A stretch of 6,420 bases of DNA. It comes from Flavobacteriales bacterium. Its GTDB lineage: Bacteria; Bacteroidota; Bacteroidia; Flavobacteriales; BACL11. Below are positions 1 through 6,272 of this stretch, one piece after another (the first letter of the stretch is position 1; the number at the start of each line of letters is the position of its first letter). The notes under the pieces are model-generated. The model saw only the letters and a list, made by a program, of their open reading frames with translations. It had not been told where the DNA came from and made no database searches. A program made the translations under genes and the position numbers. The stretch spans positions 1-6,420 of the forward strand of contig NYTT01000092.1 of NCBI GenBank assembly GCA_002683775.1. Direction: 5' to 3'.

Positions 1-274
1 TGAACCTTCAAAAATAGCGTCTTTTCTTGAAAAATTAAATGTAGACTACTTTGCTGTAGCTTACACCTCTGAAGCTGTAAAACTTAGGCAGGTTGGAATA
101 AAAAAACCTATATTAATTTTTCATCCTCAGCAAGAAAATTTAAACGCCATAATAAAGCACAATTTAATACCAACTTTGTATTCCTTTAAAATGCTAGAAT
201 TCTTTAAGGATACTGTTAGCAGAAAAAAAGTTAAAAACTATCCCGTTCATTTAAAAATAAATACTGGATTATAA
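1..274 (+). pseudogene. alr: Alanine racemase fragment, cut at both ends (left by the window, right by an abrupt stop)
   Basis: The reading frame is open from base 2 and ends at TAA 272-274, giving 90 residues. They match the PLP-barrel domain of alanine racemase, which interconverts L- and D-alanine for peptidoglycan. Visible family signatures in order are YFAVAYTSEAVKLRQ (family F-A-V-A...E-A..L-R), a KKPILIFHP strand, and PVHLKINTGL, which matches the family H-x-K-x-D-T-G-M segment. The K there corresponds to the carbamylated lysine (K129 in Geobacillus stearothermophilus Alr). The normal gene continues with N/H-R-L-G-F and more than 200 further residues, including the catalytic tyrosine and the C-terminal beta domain. 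None of these is present in any frame, because the permease gene starts one base later. The PLP-lysine motif would lie left of the window. In Bacteroidota Alr is sometimes fused behind MurF, which cannot be judged here. The family call is firm. Whether this is a true deletion or an assembly junction is open. Confidence 0.8.
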
Positions 275-275
275 T

Positions 276-1754
276 ATGCTTAAATATATCATACAAAGAA
301 TAATTACATTTATACCCATGTTAATTGCTATTTCACTTATAGCTTTTATAATTAGTATTAATGCTCCAGGAGATCCTGTTGAAAGATTATCTAAAGCAGC
401 AGGAAATGAAGGCTCTGCTGAAAAACAATCAGGAGCATCAAAAAAAATTAAGCAAGAATTAAGAAAAAAATTAGGTCTAGATCTTCCTATATTCTATTTC
501 AGCATTACTGATTTAGCATCATCTGATACACTTTACAGAATACAGGACAAATATCATAAAAAAAATCTTGAAGCTCTAACACACCAAAGCGGTAATTGGG
601 GAGCAGTTTCTGATTATTACAATGCCTTACTAAAGCTTCAAAAATCACATCAGAGTATTGACATCAAATCTATTACGGCAAAAGACAGTTCATTAAACGT
701 TAATGAAGTTACTGAAGCAAATAATCAGTTTGGTGTTGAGATTGGAAGTTTATTAGAAACATCAAACAAACTTTTAATTGCTGGCAAATTTGATAAAATG
801 AATACTCTTTTAATAGATAATATATTTTTATCAAACATAAAACAACAATTACAAGAAGTTCAAAATTCTAATAATAATCTAGTATCCAAGTCACAAACTT
901 GGAAAACATATATACCAAACATAAACTTTTATGGAAGTAAAAATCAATACCATTTATGGCTATTTGGTAACGGTAAAGAACGTAAAGGATTATTAAGAGG
1001 TGACTTTGGAATATCTTACATTGATAGTCAGCCAATACAAGATAAAATTTGGCAAAAAGTAGGAATATCTTTTTCACTTTCACTAATATCAATATTCTTA
1101 GCCTACTTAATTAGTATACCGATTGGAATTTATTCTGCTTACAAAAAAGATTCAGTTGCTGACAAAGGAATGTCTTTAATACTTTTTATTCTATACTCAA
1201 TGCCATCTTTTTTTGTTGGAACATTATTATTACTTCAATTTGCAAATCCTGATAATTTAAGTTGGTTTCCAGTCTCAGGTATTCAAGATCCAACATTGTT
1301 TAATCCAGAATGGAGCATATGGCAAAAAATAAAACATCGATTACCATTTTTAATATTACCAATCATAACTTACACTTATGGATCATTTGCATTTTTAAGT
1401 AGAATTATGAGAGTTGGTATGATTGACATAGTCACACAAGATTATATTAGAACAGCAAGAGCTAAGGGACTTGGTGAATCTAAAGTTATATTAAAGCATG
1501 CTTTGAGAAATTCATTATTACCAGTTATAACTGTTTTTGCTGCAATATTTCCAATGGCAATAGGAGGAAGTATAATTATAGAGGTAATATTCTCAATACC
1601 TGGAATGGGAGTAGAAGTTTTTAATTCAATATTAAATTATGACTACCCTATGATTATTACTGTATTTACACTTTCAGGTTTTCTAACAATGATTGGATAT
1701 TTAGTATCTGATATTTTATACGCAGTAGTGGACCCTAGAATTTCATACAAATAA
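276..1754 (+). CDS. Peptide-type ABC transporter permease, DppB/OppB family, with a large periplasmic insertion
   Basis: This is an inner-membrane permease of 492 residues, against roughly 300-340 for classical OppB/DppB. Residues 9-30 form the first membrane helix, followed by the family motif N-A-P-G-D-P-V and then K-L-G-L-D-L-P. A hydrophilic, mostly helical insertion of about 155 residues follows (roughly 80-235). The family sequence resumes at GDFGISYIDSQPI (G242) with several membrane helices. The cytoplasmic EAA loop that docks on the ATPase is at about 389-417 (DYIRTARAKGLGESK...HALRN). The end, P-G-M-G-V-E-V-F-N then V-D-P-R-I, is also typical. Such enlarged OppB proteins are usual in Bacteroidota. 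The ATG at 276 fits the conserved M-L-K-Y-I-x-x-R-I start and lies one base after the alr stop. The second permease follows after four bases, so the two are surely co-transcribed. The substrate is probably oligopeptide or a similar solute but cannot be read from sequence. No ATPase or solute-binding gene is in view. Confidence 0.92.
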   Translation: MLKYIIQRIITFIPMLIAISLIAFIISINAPGDPVERLSKAAGNEGSAEKQSGASKKIKQELRKKLGLDLPIFYFSITDLASSDTLYRIQDKYHKKNLEALTHQSGNWGAVSDYYNALLKLQKSHQSIDIKSITAKDSSLNVNEVTEANNQFGVEIGSLLETSNKLLIAGKFDKMNTLLIDNIFLSNIKQQLQEVQNSNNNLVSKSQTWKTYIPNINFYGSKNQYHLWLFGNGKERKGLLRGDFGISYIDSQPIQDKIWQKVGISFSLSLISIFLAYLISIPIGIYSAYKKDSVADKGMSLILFILYSMPSFFVGTLLLLQFANPDNLSWFPVSGIQDPTLFNPEWSIWQKIKHRLPFLILPIITYTYGSFAFLSRIMRVGMIDIVTQDYIRTARAKGLGESKVILKHALRNSLLPVITVFAAIFPMAIGGSIIIEVIFSIPGMGVEVFNSILNYDYPMIITVFTLSGFLTMIGYLVSDILYAVVDPRISYK

Positions 1755-1758
1755 GATT

Positions 1759-3081
1759 ATGCAAAATACTAACAAAGAATTTTCGTTTAAAAAATACGCT
1801 TGGACACAATTTAAAAAGAATAAAATAGCTTTAGTCTGCTTATATTTACTTTTTACATTAATTGTTTTAGCTGTTTTTGCACCATATATTGCAAATGACC
1901 GCCCACTCTATGCTGTTTACAACGGCAAAACATTATTCCCGGCATTTGCAAGTGAAACTAGATCTGATTCTATTTACAAAAATGGAGAGTTTCTTCATGT
2001 ATTACAATATGATATAACTGACTGGAGAAGCTTAGACTTAAAATCAGTAATTTGGGCTCCTATTCCATATTCACCTTCAAGTATGGATAGATACAATAGA
2101 GATTATGCCTCTCCTTCAGGAAAACAAAGGTTTAAAAATAAAGATGGGGATATTGTTGAAATACCTTCTAAATTCAGGCATAGATTAGGTACTGATGGTA
2201 TTGGAAGAGATCTTGCTGCAGGTTTAATACATGGTACAAGAATTTCTTTAATGGTAGGCCTAGTCTCGATGGGAATTGCAGCTCTAATAGGAATAATATT
2301 AGGAGCATTAGCAGGTTTTTTTGGTGACAATAAATTACAGATGCCAAGAATTAAATATTGGATGACGTTATTTGGACTATTTATGGGTATTTTTTATGGT
2401 TTTGGGCAAAGAAAATACATTTTATCTGATGCATTTGGAACAAGTATATCAAACGGAATATTACAAACATTTATAAGTATTATAATTATTTTTGGAACAG
2501 TTTTTTTATTTAGAAAATTAAGTTTACTGCTTAAATTTAGATATCTAAAAGATGAAACAAATGTTCCTATTGACACATTCGTATCAAGAGGGATAGAGTT
2601 ATTAAATTCAATTCCAAGATTATTGTTAATTATTACAATTACTGCTGTAGTAGAAAGAAGTATTTGGATCGTAATGATAATTATTGGTCTAACTAGTTGG
2701 ACTGGAATTGCAAGATTCACTAGGGCTGAATTTCTTAGAATTCGTTCCTTAGAATTTGTTCAAGCAGCAGAATCTTTAGGGTTTTCATCAGTAAGAACAA
2801 TTTTCAAACATGCGTTACCAAATGCGCTTGCACCTGTTTTTGTAAGTATTGCATTTGGAATAGCATCGGCGATCTTAATCGAAAGCGGATTATCGTTTTT
2901 AGGAATTGGTGTCCCAACTGATATTGTAACTTGGGGCTCATTATTAAATCTTGGAAGACAAAACCTAGAAGCATGGTGGTTAATTATATATCCAGGTATG
3001 GCTATATTTATTACAATTACGATATATAATATGATTGCTGAAGCATCACGAGATGCATTAGACCCAAAATTAAAAAGTTAA
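1759..3081 (+). CDS. Peptide-type ABC transporter permease, DppC/OppC family, with extra membrane helices
   Basis: This is the second permease of the transporter, expected to form a heterodimer with the upstream OppB-type protein. It has 440 residues, longer than the usual 280-350. An OppC-type cytoplasmic N-terminus leads into membrane helix 1 at about 23-45. A periplasmic stretch follows, then the hallmark HRLGTDGIGRD from H141 (family H-x-L-G-T-D-x-x-G-R-D) and an A-R/T-R-I-S-L-type helix. After G-F-F-G-D (about 188) comes a nonstandard segment of about 70-80 residues carrying two additional hydrophobic stretches (KYWMTLFGLFMGIFYGF and a FISIIIIFGTVFLF run). The family core then returns with R-G-I-E-L-L-N-S-I-P-R-L-L-L. 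The EAA loop is at about 332-352 (EFVQAAESLGFSS...KHALPNALAP). The C-terminus is L-D-P-K-L, as usual. The gene starts four bases after the upstream stop and ends 19 bases from the convergent paaE stop. Substrate is not determinable. Confidence 0.92.
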   Translation: MQNTNKEFSFKKYAWTQFKKNKIALVCLYLLFTLIVLAVFAPYIANDRPLYAVYNGKTLFPAFASETRSDSIYKNGEFLHVLQYDITDWRSLDLKSVIWAPIPYSPSSMDRYNRDYASPSGKQRFKNKDGDIVEIPSKFRHRLGTDGIGRDLAAGLIHGTRISLMVGLVSMGIAALIGIILGALAGFFGDNKLQMPRIKYWMTLFGLFMGIFYGFGQRKYILSDAFGTSISNGILQTFISIIIIFGTVFLFRKLSLLLKFRYLKDETNVPIDTFVSRGIELLNSIPRLLLIITITAVVERSIWIVMIIIGLTSWTGIARFTRAEFLRIRSLEFVQAAESLGFSSVRTIFKHALPNALAPVFVSIAFGIASAILIESGLSFLGIGVPTDIVTWGSLLNLGRQNLEAWWLIIYPGMAIFITITIYNMIAEASRDALDPKLKS

Positions 3082-3100
3082 GAGTAAATTTTATTTTTAA

Positions 3101-4141
3101 TTACATTTCGTCAAAATCAACAACAACTTTATCAGATGCTGGTCTAGCTTGACAACCTAACACATAGCCTTCTTTTACCTCATCTTCTGAAAGAGAATAG
3201 TTAGCGTCCATTGTAACTTGTCCTTGCATGACCTTTGCCTTACAAGTGCAACATACAGCTCCTTTACATGAGAAAGGAACATCTGCACCTTTTTCCATTG
3301 CTGCATCTAAAATTGTTTGACCTTTACTAGACAATGTAAACTCAAAATCTTCACCATCAACGCAAACAGTAACATTTGAAATAATCTCATCTTTGTTTAC
3401 AGAATTAGTATCATTTTTTTTATCTACTGAAAATCTTTCAAAATGAATATTTGATTGATTGATATTATTTAATAGAAGTAATTCATTTGTATTGTCAATA
3501 ATTTGGCCAGGTCCACAAATATAGAAATCATTTGCATGTTTAATTTCACTAAATGTATTTAGTAAATTTTGTAAATTATCTTTGTCTATCCTTCCAAAAG
3601 TAGAAGAATGAACTTTTTCTTGAGAATAGAACCAATGAATTTTTTATCTGTCAGGATATTTTTCTTCTAATTCTACAAGATCAATCTTGAACATTACAGT
3701 TGATGAATTACGATTACTATAAATTAAAGTAACTTTTGAAGTTGTTGAACTATTTAATTCTGATTTGATTATAGATAGTATTGGAGTAATACCACTTCCA
3801 GCACAAATACCTACTATATGATTATTTTTAGTAGATAAAGTAAAATTACCACTGGGTGGCATAATATCTAATGTGTCTCCAACACTAACATCTTTTGTGA
3901 GAAATGTAGACATTTTTCCACCTTCAACTAATTTAACACCTATTGCTAATCCCTCATCTAATGTTGAGCATATTGAATATGCTCTTCTCTCCTCAGTTCC
4001 ATTAATAATTGATTTTACAGTAATGTATTGACCAGCAATAAAGTTAAAATCAGATGAATTTTCTGTGTCAAAACTTAATTGTACAGAATCTTTAGTTAAT
4101 CTTTTAATAGACTTAATTGGAAGAGAGAAAAATGAATTCAT
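3101..4141 (-). pseudogene. paaE: Phenylacetyl-CoA epoxidase reductase PaaE, interrupted by one in-frame TAA
   Basis: PaaE moves electrons from NAD(P)H via FAD and a 2Fe-2S centre to the diiron site of PaaA. The ATG at 4141 (MNSFFSLPIKSIKRLT) gives 346 codon positions, close to the family's roughly 350. The ferredoxin-reductase-like FAD domain covers about 1-102, with RRAYSICS (52-59) and PPSGNF (95-100). The NAD domain starts at ICAGSGITPILSI (112-124). Codon 166 is TAA (3644-3646), right after K-Y-P-D-R. The same frame then continues with clear PaaE sequence: KIHWFYSQEK, FYICGPGQII (the C-G-P motif of the NAD domain), and a plant-type ferredoxin domain with C-x4-C-x2-C (SCKGAVCCTC), then 29 residues to the fourth cysteine in LGCQARP. 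Because the frame is unchanged, this is a substitution, not an indel; TTA (Leu) to TAA is one base. Translated as written, the product would lack half the NAD domain and the Fe-S cluster. No good restart codon precedes the ferredoxin part. A sequencing error cannot be excluded. Confidence 0.9.
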
Positions 4142-4153
4142 TATTTTTTTATG

Positions 4154-4161
4154 CAAAAATA
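4154..4161 (-). promoter_or_regulatory. paaE: Possible Bacteroidota -7 box for paaE (TATTTTTG on the minus strand)
   Basis: The minus strand reads TATTTTTG, matching the Bacteroidota -7 consensus TAnnTTTG, 12 bases upstream of the paaE ATG. Transcription would then begin with only a very short leader. No convincing -33 TTG/TTTG lies at the usual distance. In such AT-rich DNA this match is weak evidence. Confidence 0.22.
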
Positions 4162-4178
4162 ACCAATTTTTTTCTAAA

Positions 4179-4192
4179 TATTGTGCACGATA
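4179..4192. promoter_or_regulatory. Candidate operator: near-palindrome TATTGTGCACGATA
   Basis: The 14 bases read TAT-n-GTGCAC-n-ATA, symmetric at 12 of 14 positions around a GTGCAC core. It is the most GC-containing and most symmetric element of the divergent paa region. It sits 18 bases upstream of the candidate paaE -7 box and about 110 bases before the paaA start. Phenylacetate genes are commonly controlled by CoA-thioester-responsive repressors (GntR-type PaaX, TetR-type PaaR) that bind palindromes, so an operator is plausible. I do not recognise it as a known site, and a single short palindrome can arise by chance. Confidence 0.3.
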
Positions 4193-4276
4193 ATACAACA
4201 AAATTAAATCAAATATTACGTAACACACTATAATTAAATTATGATATTAATCAAGAAATAACTATAATATATTACT

Positions 4277-4284
4277 TAAATTTG
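4277..4284 (+). promoter_or_regulatory. paaA: Possible Bacteroidota -7 box for paaABCD (TAAATTTG)
   Basis: TAAATTTG matches the Bacteroidota -7 consensus TAnnTTTG and ends 18 bases before the paaA ATG at 4303, a sensible place for the start of the paaABCD transcript. A -33 TTG/TTTG at 17-23 bases upstream is not seen, so the call rests on one box and its position. If it is right, the in-frame TTG at 4282 is promoter sequence and cannot be the start codon. Confidence 0.3.
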
Positions 4285-4302
4285 CAAAACAACATTTTAA
4301 CT

Positions 4303-5226
4303 ATGACAGAAGAAAAATTTCAGATTCGAATTGACAAAGAAGAAAAAATTGAACCAAAAGATTGGATGCCTGAAGGATACAGAAAACATTTAATCAGGCA
4401 AATATCTCAGCATGCACACTCTGAAATTATTGGCATGCAACCCGAAGGAAATTGGATTTCAAGAGCTCCCTCACTTAGAGCAAAAATGATTTTACTTGCA
4501 AAGGTACAAGATGAAGCAGGTCATGGACTCTATCTATATTCAGCTTGTGAGACTTTAGGAATTAGCCGCCAAGAGCTTGTTTCACAATTACATTCAGGTA
4601 AAGCAAAATATTCCTCAATCTTTAATTACCCGACACTAAGCTGGGCAGATATGGGTGCTATTGGATGGTTAGTTGATGGTGCTGCGATTGTTAACCAAGT
4701 TTCATTACAAAGAACTTCATTTGGCCCTTATTCTAGAGGGATGGTTAAGATTTGTAAAGAAGAAAGTTTTCATCAAAGGCAAGGATATGAAATAATGGCT
4801 CAAATGGCAAAAGGAACATCTGAGCAAAAAGCTATGGCACAAGATGCGCTGAACAGGTTCTGGTGGCCATCTATAATGATGTTTGGCCCTAATGACTCAG
4901 ATTCTCCAAGAACAGGTAATGCTATGAAATGGAAAATTAAAAGAAAAACAAATGATGAATTAAGACAAGAATTTATTGATAAAACTGTAAATCAAGCTGA
5001 GATAATTGGACTTACTATTCCAGATAAAGACTTAAAATGGAACGAGCAAAGACAACATTATGATTTTGGTGAAATGGATTGGGATGAATTCTGGAATGTT
5101 GTTAATGGTAATGGACCTTGCAATAAACAAAGATTAAATCATCATAAAAAAGCACATGATGATGGTCAATGGGTACGCGAAGCTGCCAAATCATATGCAC
5201 AAAAACAAGAATTAATAGCAAACTAA
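4303..5226 (+). CDS. paaA: 1,2-phenylacetyl-CoA epoxidase, catalytic diiron subunit PaaA
   Basis: PaaA is the oxygenase subunit of the cytoplasmic PaaABCE complex, which turns phenylacetyl-CoA into its ring 1,2-epoxide using O2 and electrons from PaaE. The chosen ATG gives 307 residues, close to the 309 of E. coli PaaA. A ferritin-like four-helix bundle carries the expected diiron ligands: E41 in HAHSEIIGMQPEGNW, E71 and H74 in KVQDEAGHGLYLYSA (E-x-x-H), D125 in GWLVDGAAIVNQ, and E154 with H157 in CKEESFHQRQG (second E-x-x-H). The family stretch FWWPSIMMFGPNDSDS is also intact. No disruption is visible, so the catalytic subunit itself should be functional. It is the first gene of a + strand unit, with paaB ten bases downstream, and it is transcribed divergently from paaE. 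An in-frame TTG seven codons upstream is a poorer start: it adds non-family residues and overlaps a possible promoter box. Confidence 0.97.
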   Translation: MTEEKFQIRIDKEEKIEPKDWMPEGYRKHLIRQISQHAHSEIIGMQPEGNWISRAPSLRAKMILLAKVQDEAGHGLYLYSACETLGISRQELVSQLHSGKAKYSSIFNYPTLSWADMGAIGWLVDGAAIVNQVSLQRTSFGPYSRGMVKICKEESFHQRQGYEIMAQMAKGTSEQKAMAQDALNRFWWPSIMMFGPNDSDSPRTGNAMKWKIKRKTNDELRQEFIDKTVNQAEIIGLTIPDKDLKWNEQRQHYDFGEMDWDEFWNVVNGNGPCNKQRLNHHKKAHDDGQWVREAAKSYAQKQELIAN

Positions 5227-5236
5227 ATATATTTAT

Positions 5237-5521
5237 ATGTCAGAAAACAGAACTGTCTGGGAAGTATTTATTCAGAGTAAAAATGGACTTGCTCACAAAC
5301 ATGTAGGCAATGTTCATGCTGAAGATAAAATAATGGCATTAGAAAATGCAAGAGAACTCTATACAAGAAGAAATGAAGGTTCTTGTATTTGGGTAGTGAA
5401 ATCAAAGGATATCATTTCTTCCGAATCAGAAGATGGTGAAGCATTCTTTGATCCATCAAACGATAAAATGTATAGACATCCAACTTTCTACACAATGCCT
5501 GAAGGATCAAAACATATTTAA
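5237..5521 (+). CDS. paaB: 1,2-phenylacetyl-CoA epoxidase subunit PaaB
   Basis: This small subunit of the phenylacetyl-CoA epoxidase has 94 residues, the normal family size (about 95). PaaB has no metal site of its own. It is thought to bridge PaaAC units and assist electron transfer within the complex. The whole chain follows the family: TVWEVFIQSKNGLAHKHVGN near the N-terminus, then H-A-E-D-K-x-M-A-L-x-N-A-R-E-L-Y-T-R-R-N-E-G and IWVVKSKDI, with a C-terminal D-K-x-Y-R-H-P-T-F-Y tail. The ATG sits ten bases after the paaA stop, and the paaC ATG follows one base after the paaB stop, so translation of B and C is probably coupled. Confidence 0.96.
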   Translation: MSENRTVWEVFIQSKNGLAHKHVGNVHAEDKIMALENARELYTRRNEGSCIWVVKSKDIISSESEDGEAFFDPSNDKMYRHPTFYTMPEGSKHI

Positions 5522-5522
5522 T

Positions 5523-6272
5523 ATGGATAATGAATTATTAAACTACACACTTAGAATAGCAGATAACTCATTAATTTTAGGCCAAAGAATGAGCGAATGG
5601 TGTTCAAAAGGACCTACACTAGAAGAAGACATAGCATTATCAAATATCTCACTTGACTTATTTGGTCAAGCAAATGGATTCTACTCATATGCTTCACAAT
5701 TAGACGGAAATAAATCTCCTGATGATTTGGCATTTCTAAGAAACGAAAGAGAATTCTTTAATCAGCAAATTGTTGAATTAGAAAATATAGATTTTGGTAA
5801 TACTATTGTAAGAAACTTTCTGTATGATAGTTACAATTTTTTGTTTTATTCTTCATTAAAAAATAGTAAAGATGATACCCTCTCTGCACTAGCTTCGAAA
5901 TCACTCAAAGAAGTAAAATATCATCTAAGACACTCTAAAAACTGGCTAATTAGACTTGGTGACGGCACAGAGTTTTCAAAACAAAAAGTACAACAATCAT
6001 TAGAAGATATTTGGCAATATACACATGACATGTTTAGCATGGATGAGATTGATAATAAAATGTATAAATTAAATATTGGTATAAACAATTCTCATTTGAA
6101 AGATGAGTGGGACAAAATTATTGACGAAACATTATTAGAAGCAAAATTAGTTCGTCCTGAAGATGGATATAAGGCAAAAGGCGGAAAAAATGGAATGCAC
6201 ACTGAGCATTTAGGTTTTCTATTAGCAGAAATGCAATTTTTACAAAGAGCACATCCAAATGCAAAGTGGTAA
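5523..6272 (+). CDS. paaC: 1,2-phenylacetyl-CoA epoxidase structural subunit PaaC
   Basis: PaaC is the ferritin-fold partner of PaaA; it stabilises the catalytic subunit but does not carry the working diiron centre. The 249 residues match the usual size (about 248). Family blocks are clear: LGQRMSEWCSKGPTLEEDIA (19-38), then N-I-S-L-D-L-F-G-Q-A; KEVKYHLRHSKNWLIRLGDG in the middle; and the C-terminal GKNGMHTEHLGFLLAEMQFL ending in R-A-H-P-N-A-K-W. The ATG at 5523, one base after the paaB stop, was chosen because the frame upstream of it overlaps paaB and is not family-like. The last 14 bases overlap the start of paaD in another frame. Confidence 0.96.
   Translation: MDNELLNYTLRIADNSLILGQRMSEWCSKGPTLEEDIALSNISLDLFGQANGFYSYASQLDGNKSPDDLAFLRNEREFFNQQIVELENIDFGNTIVRNFLYDSYNFLFYSSLKNSKDDTLSALASKSLKEVKYHLRHSKNWLIRLGDGTEFSKQKVQQSLEDIWQYTHDMFSMDEIDNKMYKLNIGINNSHLKDEWDKIIDETLLEAKLVRPEDGYKAKGGKNGMHTEHLGFLLAEMQFLQRAHPNAKW

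Larger units (their letters stand above)
4142..4302. promoter_or_regulatory. Divergent intergenic region between paaE and paaABCD
   Basis: These 161 bases separate the paaE and paaA start codons and must hold the promoters of both divergent units, unless paaA or paaE uses a longer start. The stretch is extremely AT-rich. It holds candidate -7 boxes on each strand, a 14-bp near-palindrome at 4179-4192, an AT-only palindrome ATAATTAAATTAT at 4230-4242 and the 8-bp palindrome TTACGTAA at 4216-4223. In-frame extensions of both genes into this region (to 4228 for paaE, to a TTG at 4282 for paaA) are not family-like, so the shorter ATG starts were chosen. No regulator gene is in the window. The regulatory role is inferred from position. 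Confidence 0.6.

Noticed and set aside
868..1092. Minus-strand open frame within the OppB-type gene
   Set aside because: It lies wholly antisense to a well-supported gene, its product is low-complexity and hydrophobic, and it matches no family I recognise.
2103..2720. Two minus-strand open frames within the OppC-type gene
   Set aside because: Both are antisense to a conserved permease; their proline- and isoleucine-rich products mirror membrane-helix codons read backwards.
3082..3100. Bidirectional terminator between the convergent permease and paaE genes
   Set aside because: The 19 bases are T/A-rich but form no convincing stem; a terminator cannot be supported from sequence.
3101..3334. 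A free-standing small 2Fe-2S ferredoxin gene
   Set aside because: Its apparent start is a TTG inside a longer frame, and the upstream codons back to 3646 encode the rest of the PaaE NAD domain in the same frame, so it is the C-terminal end of paaE and not its own gene.
3636..3652. Programmed frameshift or stop readthrough at the paaE TAA
   Set aside because: The frame is identical on both sides, so no frameshift is needed; the A-run follows the stop, and TAA ends every complete gene here, so the codon is not reassigned.
4142..4228. A longer paaE N-terminus starting at 4228
   Set aside because: The 29 extra residues are not family-like and would consume the divergent promoter region; the ATG at 4141 gives the normal PaaE start.
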